Below are positions 1-10,118 of a DNA stretch of 34,966 nt, one piece after another (positions within the stretch are counted from its first letter, which is position 1; each line of letters begins with the position of its first letter). Origin of the DNA: Neelides folsomi (Eukaryota; Arthropoda; Collembola; Neelipleona; Neelidae); assembly GCA_034687125.1 (NCBI GenBank), contig JAQGBZ010000529.1, positions 1 to 34,966 of the forward strand. Reading direction: 5' to 3'. The notes below the pieces were generated by a model. The model worked only from the letters and a program-made list of their open reading frames with translations. It made no database searches and was not told the DNA's origin. A program made the translations under genes and the position numbers.

Positions 1-60
1 ATTTTTTAACAGTTTAAATAAATTGAACTGAAATAATTAATTTTGATTGTTAGCGGTGGA

Positions 61-69
61 TATAAATAG
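61..69 (+). promoter_or_regulatory. TATA box of the lipocalin gene
   Basis: TATAAATAG lies about 40 bases upstream of the lipocalin start codon (102), the usual spacing for a short 5' leader in arthropod genes. No clear TCAGT initiator is visible, so the transcription start, probably near 90, is inferred. Confidence 0.6.
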
Positions 70-101
70 TCGAACATGAGATTCATTTCCAATATTGAAA
101 A

Positions 102-914
102 ATGAATTCCAAAATCATTTTGTGCTTCTTGATTTCTTTCGTGGTCCTTTCCGAAGGTTCCAGAAAGACATGCGACTTCAAGACAAAATTCTACGACTCT
201 AATCGAGACTCGGTAAAATAACTAATCAACTAATTAGCCAATTACATAACTCATTGTTACTAATTAATAATATAATAAATACTCGCTTTAAATAAAAATG
301 TTAATTGAATACATTTAATAGTTTTGGGAAGTTGGTACAAAGTAAGGAGCGGAATTGTCGGAGTCAGCGAACCTCCACCAGAAGAATGCACTCAAATTAA
401 TATTACACTAAATTCTACGAACAACAATGTTTACGACTACACACTCAAGTAAACATTGAATTGGCATAATTAACTTATTATTACGTTTAACTGGTTTAAC
501 ATTAAACTAAATTTCTAGAACTATTCTGAATGGGAATGGAACTTATGAAATTAATGGAACTATTTCAATAACAAATTCATATTTGAATTCCAACTCTCTT
601 ATAATTGATGGTAAGTTTAAAAAATTAACAGAGTTTATGTATTTTAATCAACTATGATTTCAAGTGTGGGTTTAATATTGGTTTATTTTCTTTATTTTTC
701 ACTCGCAGATTCTTATGATTCCAAGTTAATCGCAATTGAAGCAGACAAATGGATTCTTTGGGCTGTCTGCACCGAATGGGGAAATGAATTTTATTTGTGG
801 AGCAGAAGCAGAGAATTGTCGCCCGAGTTGGAATCCGCCTTGGCCCACGTTGTGAAACAGCTCGGGCTCGAATATACCCAGAGATTCTTTCCGATCCGCC
901 AGGAAGATTGTTGA
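102..914 (+). CDS. Secreted lipocalin (apolipoprotein D-like), four exons
   Basis: Lipocalins are secreted beta-barrel carriers of small hydrophobic ligands such as lipids, pigments or retinoids. Exons by GT/AG: 102-212, 322-448, 519-610, 709-914. Exon 1 encodes a signal peptide (MNSKIILCFLISFVVLSEGS) and the first Cys of the mature protein. Exon 2 opens with the family's diagnostic GSWYKV (GxWY) motif of strand A. Exon 4 carries a WILWAVC strand, YLWSRSREL (the usual late Trp-Ser-Arg segment) and a C-terminal Cys, a likely disulfide partner. Total length is about 178 residues, normal for the family. Oddity: exons 2-4 join in one frame (phases 2 and 1), but exon 1 ends in phase 0 while the GxWY frame needs one more base at the start of exon 2. 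The exon begins in a four-T run (322-325); one missing T would give a conventional FLGSWY. Either the sequence lacks one base there or this copy is broken. Confidence 0.85.
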
Positions 915-949
915 ATTCAGATATAAAATTGAATTTCACATTCTATGCA

Positions 950-955
950 AATAAA
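950..955 (+). other. Polyadenylation signal of the lipocalin gene
   Basis: AATAAA occurs 36 bases after the lipocalin stop codon, a normal position for the cleavage signal of a short 3' UTR. Confidence 0.55.
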
Positions 956-1921
956 TATCATAGTGGTTGAATTACTTTGATCAATCAACTACAAAATCAT
1001 AAAATATTCATATTTTAATTTTAGCAGTATGATAAAATTTTACATATCTAATCCGTTTAACTAAACATAAAACCGCAGATGTGAGTTTTGACTTTACAAT
1101 GAATTTATTGAAGTTATAAGACATAAATTAAAATGTACAGCTTCAAATATCATTAGAAGCGACGAGAAAGTATAATTACTTAATACTTAGGTAATATAAA
1201 AGTTTATAATTAAATTATTAATTAATTTATATATTAATAAGTGAAAACATTTAATATTTTTCAATTTATTTCCCATTTGTATTCAATATTGTGAGTACAT
1301 TCAGTATTGTGATACATTTGTGAGTACAGTATATAATCCCCACTCGTCTTGTTGTCAGTTGTCAGTAATGAATTATTCGTTCCTACGTCATTCAAGAAAA
1401 AAATCCCCAATTCTCATCTTCTCAACCCCCTGATTTAGAGTTATGTAAAACTCGTATACTTGTGTCCCAAGTTCGCCAGGTATTTTACATACATATTTGT
1501 AGATACAACCTTTTGATATTTTCGATTGTCATCACCAAAATCTAATTAATTCCACCTATTAGGTAGAAAATATTTTGAATTATTTTTTATAATACTAATA
1601 CGCTTATCTTTAAATTTCGAGTTGGTGGTTTAATTTATTTTAAGAAATGCTAATCTAAATACCAATAGGCACTATACTAAAGAGTATTATAGATTCTATT
1701 TTACCATTCAAAAGCAACAATATGCTTTATCTATAATATTTTTATCATTATTTATCACATATTTATATTATACTATATGTATTATATTATACTATATGTT
1801 ATAATATATGCTTGATAAAATTAATAATTAAGGCTTAAATGATTTTTATAAAATCAATTATATTAATTTTTCTCTTTTACACATTTGCCATATTAATACG
1901 TTTTAACATCATTTTTAATTT
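956..1921. other. Non-coding AT-rich stretch with a possible orphan promoter
   Basis: No gene was recognised. At 1330-1336 TATATAA is followed 27 bases later by TCAGTT (1355-1360), an arthropod initiator, then by an exon-like stretch ending in CCAG|GTATTT at 1479. The stretch contains a 21-codon reading frame from 1368. This could be the promoter and first exon of something downstream, for instance the hAT-like gene, but no link can be shown. The rest is A/T-rich sequence with many ATATTAT runs. Confidence 0.3.
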
Positions 1922-2423
1922 TTATTTTTCAATCATTGTATCCTTATTGACAAATGTCTCCACTTCGCCCACCTTCAACTTCTTGACAAAATCGGGCATT
2001 CCTTTTCGGTTTTTTTGACCGTCCCAAGTAAGATTTTCTTTTTTAAAAGTTCCTTTGCCAAGATTGGGCTTGAAAAATAGCTGTCAATCGTCAGTTTCAT
2101 GTTTGGTCGTCGAACTTTGTTAAGAAGTGTTAGAACAATTTTACCGCCAACCCCAAGCTTTAAATTTAATTTCAGATATTTTGTTTTTTTCCCTGATATG
2201 GAATTGTTTTCAATACGATGCCAGTTTCACAATCGATCAGATGAATAAACTTTATACCCCAACAATTTCGCTTATTAGGAATATACTTCTTAAAACTTAA
2301 TCGCCCTTTAAACAGCAACAAGGATTCACCCACACAAACTTCTTCCCCTATTTTGATGGATTCCAAAAACATTTTCCCTAATTTGTAGAACTGATTTTTA
2401 GGGGTGACAACAGGATTTGACAC
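1922..2423 (-). pseudogene. piggyBac-type transposase relic (DDE_Tnp_1_7)
   Basis: The minus strand encodes the core of a piggyBac transposase, broken into three frame segments. 2423-2172 gives GESLLLFKGRLSFKKYIPNK and WGIKF, the family's first catalytic block (normally (I/V)DE-x-hydrophobic-FKGR); the Asp is replaced by Gly. 2162-2000 gives the second block, LTIDSYFSSPILAKELLKK, with the second catalytic Asp present, then LLGTVKKTEK. 2008-1922 gives GMPDFVKKLKVGE, typical of the next family block (RKGMP...KKLKKGE), shifted by one frame. Several stops lie between blocks one and two. The N-terminal half and the Cys-rich C-terminus are absent and no terminal repeats were found. It is an old dead fragment, abutting the hAT relic on the other strand. 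Confidence 0.8.
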
Positions 2424-2595
2424 AAAATCGCAAGATATCTAAAAATTCATTCATTATTATGTATTAGTTTATATGATTATACATTTCTTATATGTAATAA
2501 TATAAATCTAGTAAAATTTAAAATTTTTATAAATATATGTATTATGTACCTATCTCTTCCCATTTGTTGACCAAAAAAGGACTCTATAAAAGGTC

Positions 2596-4502
2596 GGTAG
2601 TTCACCAATGGCTTCTTCTTGATTGTCCAAAATAATTGGGAAGCACACAGGAATGCAATGAATTATGAAGACATTTGAAAATTCACTAAATGAATTTGGG
2701 ATTTTTGAAAAAGTATTATTATAATCTACCAAATCTACATAATATACTTAATACATTCATTTTTTATTTATACTAAATGAATATGTAAATATAAATAATT
2801 TTAGAGATTTTGGCCATTACGTTGGACAATGCTACAAATAATGATGTATTTGTTGAAGAACTTGGAATAAGTTCTATTTTTTACAAAGAAAATCAGGTTC
2901 GGTGTTTTGCACACATATTAAATCTTTGTGTACAAGTCTTTTTGACATCAATTAACGCTGGTGCATTTCAGAAAATGATGAAATTGATTTTGGAGAAATT
3001 TGTAATGATGACTCTATTGGCAAATTGATTTCTAAGGTATATTTATAATTATCTTATGTATAAAATTATCATCATTTAGTTTATAATTTTTTACAATTTT
3101 ACTTATTTTTTAGTTGAGAAAATTGGTCGCAAAATTAGAAGATCAACTTCTAAAAGAGAGAAATTTCAGGAATCTTGTAACATTGTTAAAATTGATTACA
3201 AAATGCCCATTATCGATGTTAAAACACGATGGAATTCAACGTTCGAAATGATCAAAAGGACTCGAGAACTCAGATTGGTTATTTTCTATCCTACTTAATA
3301 AATAAATAATAAATTATCTTTGCACAATTAAAATAAATTACATTTATTGGATTTAATTTTATAGGCTATTGATCATTTTACATTTAATGATTCTGACATG
3401 AGGCAACTTCAATTCTCGGAGGAAGATTGGGATATTTTATATGATGTTCAAGAAGTTCTTATGGTTTGATAAATATTTAAATATTTATTTGTATTGTTGT
3501 TAAATTGTTTAAAAAGATATTTGATCGAGCAACAAAATTCGGACCATTAGAGAATTTTCCCTCAATTTCCGTGATCATGCCACAATTTGTTTGGCTAATT
3601 GAAAAATTAAATGAATTCTCACTAATTTCCAAATCTGAGTTTAGCAATTTCAATGTCAAAGGAAAAATTGCAAAAATACTATCATTTAGCAGATATAGAA
3701 GCTTATTGGTTTGAAATGGGTATGTGTATAATGTTTATATATTCATATAATTGTATATATATATTTAATTGCATATTTTAATTATTTTTAATTTAATTTA
3801 ATACATTTGTAATGAAAAAAATTAGTTTTGAATCCTCAATTAAAAATGGACTTTTTTGAGCAACGGTATGATAAGAAATTTTCAAAGAAGGTTCGACAAG
3901 CTGTCATTAACAAGTACAAAGCTTGTTATGAAAATATGAACCCATTACCAACTGAGATTGCAACTGAAAGCGACAATTCTGAAATGGGTATATTTTCACT
4001 TTTTCCAAAGCGGCAAAAAATTGACGAAAGTGAAATGGAAGAATATTTAAAAGCTCCGTTATCAACTCCTAATTCTAGCCCATTAGAATGGTGGAAGGTA
4101 AAGTATTTACTTAATTATTTAATAATTTATAAAAAATAATTTTAAATACAATTATATGTTAATAAATATTATGTAATATTGCAGGTTAATAAAGTATATC
4201 CAAATATAGCTAAGATGGCCAGAGATTATTTAGCTATTCCTTTAACGTCGGTTCCAATTGAAAGAGTCTTTCCTTGTGGTTCAAAAATCAAACATCAAAG
4301 TTTCCTCAGATTCCACACAGCAACACACGAAGGGAAATACAAACAGAAGAAGAATCCAACGAATCTTCGAATTCGACTCAAAAGAAAAAATACGATCATC
4401 CTCCCGATTGAACAAATAAATGACTTTGAACAAATCATCAATCAGAATAAACAGCAAAATTATTTAGTTAAATACGTTCTTGTTAAGTCTAATCAAGTAT
4501 AG
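2596..4502 (+). pseudogene. Decayed, intron-containing hAT transposase gene with a zinc-finger-derived 3' end
   Basis: hAT transposases are cut-and-paste RNase H-fold enzymes. Family landmarks appear in order: GKHTGMQ (2637-), SLNEFGIFEK, ITLDNATNNDVF (2813-, catalytic Asp region), RCFAHILNLCVQ, a KLRKLV segment, DVKTRWNSTFEMIKRTRELR (3218-), EEDWDILYDVQEVLM, FPSISVIMPQFVWLIEKLNEF (3557-), KEKLQKYYHLADIEAYW, VLNPQLKMDFFEQ, and the C-terminal dimerisation region (PLEWW, YPNIAKMARDYLAIPLTSVP, IERVF). These blocks line up across six short GT...AG introns: 2713-2806, 3037-3113, 3278-3364, 3474-3516, 3720-3825, 4098-4184. The gene is damaged: stops near 2628 and 2660, and frame changes within exons 2, 3 and 5. 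After ERVFPCGSKI (about 4287) the frame runs without a stop into a copy of the end of the zinc-finger gene, finishing at 4502. The N-terminal BED part was not found. Confidence 0.8.
4288..4419 (+). repeat. Copy of the zinc-finger gene 3' end fused to the hAT exon
   Basis: This segment resembles 7968-8100 in the last exon of the downstream C2H2 gene at both DNA and protein level. KHQSFLRFH...HEGKYKQKKNPT here matches KHESFLKFH...HEGKYKKKENPT there, followed by RLKRKNTIILPIEQ versus RLKWKDTPIVPIEH. Similarity stops just before the parent's stop codon and begins near a shared TCAAACAT at the hAT boundary. The finger's Cys pair and spacing are not preserved, so the copy is unlikely to fold as a zinc finger. 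Confidence 0.8.
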
Positions 4503-4669
4503 AAATCCAATATTAATATATTAAAAATTACAATAATTACTAAATTTCGATGTTAACTTTATTACACAATTTAGGTATTGAATAATATTCAGTGTTGTTA
4601 AATATATATATATATATATATTGTTATTATTATTGTTAAATATTTAACTTTATTATAATTATCATTTAG

Positions 4670-4708
4670 ACACAAATCGATATATATATATATATTATCG
4701 ATTTGTGT
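4670..4708. repeat. Perfect 13-bp inverted repeat with a TA-rich loop
   Basis: ACACAAATCGATA (4670-4682) is repeated as its exact reverse complement TATCGATTTGTGT (4696-4708) around a (TA)n spacer. It could form a hairpin or cruciform. It lies 170 bases after the hAT/zinc-finger reading frame. It may be a MITE or transposon-end remnant, but no flanking target duplication was seen. Confidence 0.7.
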
Positions 4709-6069
4709 AACCACGAATTATATATATATAATTTAAATGATATTGAATTCAAAGAATTGCGTGATAATAAAGATTTAGTATAGAAATATAAAAATTTATT
4801 CTTTATCAATGTCAGCTTATTTAATATGATATATGTATAAAGGTGTATTGTAAAGCATGAAATCGTTAAATTTTGATTATCAATTCATGACCGAATTTCC
4901 TAATTCCTTATTGCTTCGGATTTGGGTTGTGTTCGTGACGTGACGGGAGTTATTTGGAAATAAATGGGCAAATGTCAGATTTCCCAACCTAGAACTGAAC
5001 CAAGTCCATTGTGTGTATTAAATATGAAAAATATGCGATCATGGTCAATGGTGATGTTGACGGGCCCATTAGATTTGTCGTTAGGAGCAACGAAGAAACA
5101 TTTGGAACAACACACGGTCGATTTCTTACTTCATTGGTGCTCAATTGGGAGAGAGATTTCATTGGATTCATTCTGAACTTCACACTGCTCATAATCAACA
5201 TCATTTGCCAAAAGGAACAAAAATGGTAATTAAAGATTATTAATGTAAACTAAAAAAAATAAAATACTTATTCGTTGGTAATTGTAATAATAAATAAATA
5301 AGGACAACATTCATACATTTCATACATAAGATTTCGGTATCGTAATCGATTGGGGATGATGAGACAAATGGAATGTAGATCATTGAAACTCGCACAAAGA
5401 TCAAATCCCAAGTGTGCTAAAATGAAAATCAATAATAAGAACCAAAACAAAATGTTAAAGTTGAACGTTAACTTTTAACCACGAATTAATTAATTTAACT
5501 GAACTGAACTGATAATTGACTGATTTACTTTTATTGATTTTGATTTTATAATTTTATAATTATTGAGATATAATTTTGTATTTTGATTTAATAATTTAAG
5601 CCCCGCCTTAATTTAATTAAATAATGAAATACTTAATCGTATTACATTTTAAATACATTAATAATTTATCATTTTTATCATTTAATTTATTCTAGTACAA
5701 AATAGTAGTACAAAATTGTTCAAGTTTTTAAACCATTGTCCATCGCTAAGTAAGTGGGTCAATGACAATTAGTCATTATTTTTATTAAATCAATTTAACT
5801 AATCTCTCTTAACCCTTTCTTCAAACTCTTCTTCTTCTTAAATTTAACTCTCAAGTATGTAAATGTAACGCATCTTGCTCTCTTGCCTCTTGTGAGTCTG
5901 TCGTGTGTCAATGTTGTCCTAATGTCAAGTAATCGAAAATCATCTCGATTTCATTTCAATATATTTATTAAACATTAATTACGGTGTATTACAACATTAT
6001 GGTTTATCCAAATAAAATGTAATTAAATATTTAATTGTTGTTTAGGATGACTTCTGTTCAACTCTGGGG
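4709..6069. other. Intergenic region with unassigned short open frames and the 5' leader of the zinc-finger gene
   Basis: Between 4989 and 5229 there are overlapping open frames on both strands (for example a 72-codon plus frame from 5011 ending at 5229, and a minus frame ending in a consensus donor GTAAGA near 5130). At 5268-5416 a minus-strand, exon-like frame of about 48 codons is preceded by a TTTCATTTTAG acceptor. I could not match any of these to a family or join them, so no gene is called. An acceptor (TGTTTAG) at 6039-6045 shows that the zinc-finger gene has an intron just upstream of its start; its leader exon probably lies near 5750-5940. Confidence 0.4.
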
Positions 6070-8126
6070 ATGGAGAACGACAAAAATGTCACCGATGACG
6101 AGATTAGAATTGATATTGCCGAAGATCTCAATTTCTTCACGGCCGAGGATTGGGTCTGGGTTTTAGAAGATATCACATCTAGAGATGTAGATGTAGATGA
6201 AGTAGCCACAGACATGGAAGAAATTATTAGATCTTCCATTTCGGAATTTGCAAATGAAGTATCGCATATAAATGAAGAATCACACTTAAATGAAGAATTG
6301 CACTTTAATGAAGAATCACACCTAGATGATGAATCTGAACGGAATGATGAAAATAACAAAAACGATGAATCTGAAATTACAATTCTTCCACAAGAAAACG
6401 AGAGGTAATTTAAAAATTAATTTAAAAAATAGTTAAGTTTGTTTATTTTATTTTATTTATTCATAATTTTTAAATATTAAAATTAATTTTTAAACTTACA
6501 TTTACTTGAATACTTGAAATTAAAATAATAAATTGTTAAAATCTTAATTTAATTCCAATTATAATTAATTAGGATTGACTTAAATGAAACAAATGATCTC
6601 CAACCTTTGACAAGAGCTCAAACGAGATTTCTCAAACGACGTTGTTCTCAAAACTCTTATATTAAATTGAAACGAGTCGAAGAAATTCCCTGTGATGACT
6701 ACAGCAAAATTTATTTTACGGAACCGAGAAAAAGACAAGCAGAAAAAATGTTTTTGGATCTTGGGTGGAAATCCCCTTTAAGGAAAAATTCCACCGAAAG
6801 AATTGACGAAGAAAAAAAATTTCAAGGGTTTAAATGTAAATACGAAGGTTGTCATTTTATTGCAACCATTCAAATGGAACTTGATGGGCATTTGGAAAGA
6901 AAACACGAAAAGAAGAATTTATTTATTTGCAAGATTTGCCAGCAGTCATTTATAACTTCCATTCAACTTGACAATCACATTAAAATCCACAACTTGGGCA
7001 AATTCCCATGCAGTGAATGTGAAAGAGTTTTTAAATACTCAGCCGCCTTGGACAAACACATGATCTTGAATCATTCCGACAAATCCACTGTTAACATTAT
7101 TGAAATTGAGAGGAAAATCGCGAAGAAAATTCAAAAGAAACGATGTACATTTTGCAATAGATTTTACGACCTTCAGTATTTGCCGTAATTGCAATTTAAC
7201 AATTATATTAAACTAACTATTATTTATTTATGTTAAAAGTCTATCCTTAAAAAATTTTACATTTAAATTATTTAAACTTGTAAATGTGATTAAATTTAAT
7301 AATTTAGATTCCACATTGCTTCCAACCATCCTGAATCAGAGAAAGAAAGTTTTAAAGGATCTTGCGAAATATGCGGGAGGGAATTTGAAGCTAAAATTGA
7401 ACATCGGCTCCACAGTGCCATTTCAGAACACAAGAAGCGAATTCATGAGAAAGAAAAATATAAATGCAGATTTTGCCATTTGGATTTTGGTAAATTATAA
7501 TTAATTAACGACTTATAAATTATTTGCAAATTTGTAATATTCATTATTTCATTAATATTAAACTAAAACAGAAATATTATTGATTTTAAATCCGAATATT
7601 GCGAATAATTATTTATTGGTTTTTTTCTTTAGATACGATTCACAAACGGAGAGTTCATATTTACATCGATCATTTGAAAGTGAATCACCAATGTGAAAAA
7701 TGCCCGTTGAGTTTTGATTCAGAAAAGCAGTTGAAGTGGCATTTGGAAAATATCCACAGTGATAAGAATTTCATTTGTGAGATTTGCGGCCATTCCTTCC
7801 GATCTGTGGTTTATTTAAGAAAACATCAAAGAACGGTTCACGCAAAAGTTAAAAACCATTCTTGTACGATTTGCCCAATGACATTTTCACGATTTGACAA
7901 ATTGAAGATCCATTTAACTTGCCATTCTGAAGAACGACCTCACACGTGTTCAATTTGCGGGAAGAAGTTCAAACATGAAAGTTTCCTCAAATTCCACATG
8001 AAAGGAGAACACGAGGGGAAATACAAAAAGAAAGAAAATCCAACAATTCATCGAAAGAGACTCAAATGGAAAGACACGCCCATCGTTCCCATCGAACATC
8101 TAAATAAGAAAATGAATAAAGCATGA
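6070..8126 (+). CDS. C2H2 zinc-finger protein, 540 aa, four coding exons
   Basis: A probable nuclear DNA-binding regulator. Coding exons: 6070-6404, 6573-7184, 7308-7489, 7633-8126 (phases 2, 2, 1; total 1623 nt). The frame is open upstream to an acceptor at 6045, and 6070 is the first ATG in frame. Residues 1-115 are acidic and Asn/Glu-rich, with a short imperfect repeat of the type (H)xNEESH(L), and are a possible activation or interaction region. A basic patch (RFLKRR) follows. C2H2 units include FKCKYEGC...HLERKH, FICKICQQSF...HIKIH, FPCSECERVF...HMILNH, then degenerate fingers spanning introns 2 and 3, then four clean ones in exon 4: HQCEKCPLSF, FICEICGHSF, HSCTICPMTF and HTCSICGKKF, the last after an EERPH linker (TGEKP-like). 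The C-terminus is a basic tail. No KRAB, BTB or ZAD domain is evident. DNA targets cannot be predicted here. A copy of its 3' end is fused to the hAT relic at 4288-4419. Confidence 0.88.
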
Positions 8127-8894
8127 ATTATTCCATATTAGTAAAAATCTTCTAAAATTCTTGAATTTGCATTACGTTACACAGTTTTTTACAATATCTA
8201 ATTCTTAATTCACTTTCTCTGCCAATTGGTTTATTCTGAAGCGAGTCAGTAAATTTTCTTCAAACTTTTAATTTACTTAAAAAATATCAAATAAAATAGT
8301 CAACGTGTGTCACTTTAAATAAATAAGAAAAAAATAAATACATTCCATATCAATAAATGAAAAAATAATGTATTATTGATTTATTTTCAATCTTATGCAG
8401 TAAGTCATTTTCTTCAATGAATCTCAAGGAAATCAATTGGAATTATTAAATAATTTCCAAAGTTTCTCGCTGGTGTTAAGTTGTAAACGAAATAAAAAAC
8501 CTCAATAAAAAGTACATATTAATTCTAACTTTAAGATCACGTTGCTATTTCTAATTATTATATAATGTATTTATGTATGTCGAGAGAGAGAGAGAGAGAG
8601 ATGTGACATACGCAACGCATAAGAATAAGCTTCAATATTATTCCTTGTAAATTTATTACATTGATGATATTTTATGTAATCTCGCACATCTACCTAATTT
8701 ATAAAATCATTTTTAGATAATGATTTCACAAGCAAAAGTCATACAAGGCTAAAACATATTCATAAATAAAGTTAATCTAATTATTTACTAATTACACAAA
8801 TTATAAAACTCGCAATAGATAATTATAAAGCTAATAAAATTTTAATTATTACTAAAATTAAAAGATCAATTAAATTTAATTAATTTTGTCCTAG
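8127..8894. other. Non-coding stretch after the zinc-finger gene
   Basis: It holds the zinc-finger gene's 3' UTR (AATAAA-like signals near 8291 and 8353), a GA microsatellite at 8582-8601, and A/T-rich sequence. I looked here for a first exon matching that of the 147-aa gene at 10579 and found none. Confidence 0.5.
8582..8601. repeat. (GA)n microsatellite, 20 bp
   Basis: Ten uninterrupted GA units follow a TATGTATGTC run. It is a simple repeat with no further structure. Confidence 0.9.
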
Positions 8895-9154
8895 CCCAGA
8901 GAAGTGGAGCATATACAGGAGCTGGGGTTGAAGCCACCTTAGTGGAAACTGATTTTGCCTTTGGAAATGTTGACAGAGTGAAACTTGGAATCAGTGCGGA
9001 TTCTGAAGTTGGAGCTGGAAAGGAAAAACTCAATTTAAAAGTACTTGGAATTGGCGCAAAGTTTGACAAAACGGGCTCAGAGTTTACCATTGGAGGCACT
9101 GGAGTTAAGCTCGGCCCTTGGTCAAGCCCATATAGTTGGTTTGGTAATAAATAA
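8895..9154 (+). pseudogene. Orphan second exon of a paralogue of the 147-aa gene
   Basis: This frame is preceded by a good acceptor (TTTTGTCCTAG, ending 8894) in the same phase as exon 2 of the gene at 10579-11172. Its protein, AQRSGAYTGAGVEATLVETD onward, aligns along its length with AQKSKEYTSAGVEATVVQTD onward there, with the shared tail FDKTGSE(F)T(I)GGTGVKLG. It differs at the end: about a dozen extra residues (PWSSPYSWFGNK) before the stop. The frame is fully open, so it was under selection until recently or still is. No matching first exon with a start codon is visible upstream; either it was lost, or the exon is joined to a diverged or distant first exon. I treat it as a partial copy. 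Confidence 0.6.
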
Positions 9155-9725
9155 AATTGCCAATATTGGAATTACTAAAAAAAAGAACCATGATAAAATG
9201 GTAAGTGTATAATAGGAAAATAATTAGTATAATATATTTAACTTAACATTTACTATGATTTATAATTAAGCTAATGTAAATTATCATTTTATCCTATTAA
9301 AACATTCATATCTCTATTAGTCAATTTTCAATTTTGAGATTACTCTATTGCTCTATAGTTAGATACTAAAAAATTCAAAATAAAAAGAGTTAAAAATGAC
9401 AAAAAATCTAATTTTTTATAATATTAAGTATTTTATTTCGCCATTCACTATTACTACTACATTTTTATTGAACTCCATATTTAATAGTATTACATTTAAT
9501 AGTAAAAACAACATCATTGTGAATTGTCATTATTGAATTGAGAGATTGTGATGTGATTATTCTGATTTTTAGTATATTATGAAAAACAAATATTAATAAA
9601 CTATTTTCATTCTACGTCTAATTCAATTTCTTCTTATTTGTTAACGTGAGCTCATTCTACTTTCATAACTCCGCTTGGCTTTCAAGTAATGTTACTGAAT
9701 CATGACTCATAGATATAGGTATATA
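9155..9725. other. Non-coding AT-rich spacer
   Basis: No coding potential, RNA gene or clear repeat was seen between the orphan exon and the MITE. Confidence 0.5.
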
Positions 9726-9733
9726 CTTAATTA

Positions 9734-10110
9734 CAGTGTTCGTTAAAAGTTGTCCATGTTGAAACATAGCCTCTCCAGTGGATATCCAGTGGACATATTT
9801 AGTGGACATGTTGGAGCCACCTAGCAGCTCCACCATTTCACTATTATCTTAAATTCAAATTATTTAAGCTTTCCATCTCCATTCCATTTTCAATATAAAA
9901 CAATTCAATTCAATTTGAATTGATACATTTTTCATTTGAAAATCAATATTATATTACGCTTGAGATAAACGAGTATTTCAAATTGTTGCGAGTGGCCCCA
10001 AAATGTCAACATGTCCTCTCCGGCTATGTTTGGGTTTTGAAAACATGTCCGTTTTGGATATCCAGTGGATATCCATTGTCCGGCTATCCAAAGTGGACAT
10101 GTGAACACTG
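9734..10110. mobile_element. hAT-type MITE, 377 bp, with perfect 8-bp target duplication
   Basis: The element begins CAGTGTTC (9734-9741) and ends GAACACTG (10103-10110), an inverted repeat. It is flanked on both sides by the same 8 bases, CTTAATTA (9726-9733 and 10111-10118). An 8-bp duplication with CAGTG-type ends is the signature of hAT transposons. Inside are many subterminal copies, in both orientations, of CCAGTGGATATCC, GTGGACATG and CCGGCTAT(G/C), the sort of repeated transposase-binding sites seen in hAT ends. It carries no transposase, so it is a non-autonomous element. The crisp duplication suggests a fairly young insertion. Confidence 0.88.
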
Positions 10111-10118
10111 CTTAATTA

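Noticed and set aside
3477..3659. Minus-strand 60-codon frame
   Set aside because: It is the antisense of a conserved hAT block (PSISVIMPQF) that clearly reads on the plus strand.
6042..6359. Minus-strand Ser-rich open frame
   Set aside because: It is the antisense of the acidic Asp/Glu/Asn repeat region of the zinc-finger protein (Ser/Phe/Leu codons opposite).
7286..7504. 72-codon open frame in the zinc-finger gene
   Set aside because: The splice phase from 7184 selects a different frame (7308-7489), which contains C2H2 residues and joins to the next exon.
8582..8601. GA run as a possible GAGA-factor promoter element
   Set aside because: There is no TATA/initiator or adjacent first exon; a microsatellite explains it more simply.
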